From positions 57,500 to 89,606 of the forward strand of contig PGYT01000031.1 in assembly GCA_002839805.1 (NCBI GenBank): 32,107 bases of DNA, read 5' to 3'. Positions 31,820-32,107 of the stretch are shown one piece after another. Position numbers and translations under genes: made by a program. This DNA comes from Ignavibacteriae bacterium HGW-Ignavibacteriae-2. GTDB taxonomy: Bacteria; Bacteroidota; Ignavibacteria; Ignavibacteriales; Melioribacteraceae. The stretch's first letter is position 1; every line of letters begins with the position of its first letter. The notes under the pieces are model-generated. The model was not told the DNA's origin. It worked only from the letters and a program-made list of their open reading frames with translations, and did no database searches.

Positions 31820-32107
31820 CTATTTAATTAAAGCAAGTTTTATTGTTTTTGAAAATGCACCGTGTTTAACGGATGCGGCTGTAAAATCAAATCTGCAGTA
31901 ATAAATACCGCTCGAAAATTTTGACGCATCCCAGCTAATATTATGAACACCCCGGTCAATGCTACCACTGAATAAATTTGTAACTTCCTGACCTATTGAA
32001 TTATATACCCTTATATTCAAATTACTTTTTGTTGAAATATAGTAACGAATATTAGTTATCGGATTAAACGGGTTCGGAAAATTTTGTTCAATCTGATAAA
32101 CAACCGG
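31820..32107 (-). CDS. T9SS type A sorting domain of a truncated cargo protein
   Basis: C-terminal 95 residues of a gene on the - strand whose 5' part lies beyond the right edge. The frame is open to 32107 and begins mid-domain (VVYQIEQNFPNPFNPITNI). It continues LNIRVYNSIGQEV, then GVHNISWDASKFSSGIYYCRF and ends IKLALIK-stop, the full plan of a T9SS type A C-terminal domain. The protein is therefore secreted by T9SS, but what it is cannot be said. An internal ATG at 32018-32020 is not a start. It converges on typA with a shared terminator. Confidence 0.85.
   Translation of the reverse strand, partial: PVVYQIEQNFPNPFNPITNIRYYISTKSNLNIRVYNSIGQEVTNLFSGSIDRGVHNISWDASKFSSGIYYCRFDFTAASVKHGAFSKTIKLALIK

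Overview
The window is AT-rich, accessory-type DNA from an FCB-group bacterium, most likely an Ignavibacteria/Ignavibacteriota-type organism. This is inferred from type IX secretion (T9SS) sorting domains of the QNYPNPFNP kind on four proteins, SusC-like TonB receptors with CarboxypepD_reg/STN extensions, FecR with a DUF4974-like C-terminus, and DUF4876/DUF6850-type proteins. Almost everything is on the + strand; only a truncated T9SS-cargo gene at the right edge is on the - strand.

Layout. (1) 1-393: no convincing gene. (2) 394-3171: a secreted Asp-box/YCF48 beta-propeller protein with FN3 and T9SS domains, followed by a hairpin. (3) Module A, 3258-13167: TonB-dependent receptor, DUF4876 lipoprotein, DUF6850-type outer-membrane protein, YCF48/T9SS propeller protein, and a C25 (gingipain-type) peptidase fused to HEAT repeats, ending in a hairpin at 13179-13207. 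(4) Module B, 13389-22942: ECF sigma factor, FecR anti-sigma, TonB receptor carrying an STN signalling domain, then the same DUF4876, DUF6850 and YCF48/T9SS genes in the same order. (5) 23191-29719: a tightly spaced trio of exported M28 aminopeptidase, two-domain M16 peptidase (one active HXXEH half, one inactive half) and a polytopic NapH/NosR-like 4Fe-4S protein with three C-terminal HMA-like repeats, closed by a strong terminator. (6) 29955-31763: housekeeping GTPase TypA/BipA, unrelated to the rest. (7) 31820-32107 (-): the T9SS domain of a cargo protein that continues outside the window.

How the genes may work together (inference). The repeated cassette TBDT, DUF4876 lipoprotein, DUF6850 barrel, secreted 13-motif propeller looks like one surface machine present twice. 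One copy is wired to an ECF/FecR/STN trans-envelope signalling relay whose promoter region holds a Fur-box-like sequence (13311-13323). Downstream lie two exported peptidases, one of the same architecture as the FusC/PqqL M16 proteases that act on metalloproteins imported by TonB receptors, and a membrane ferredoxin with metal-binding-fold repeats. A plausible reading is a metal (iron?) or metalloprotein/peptide capture, import, proteolysis and reduction system. The substrate is not established by the sequence.
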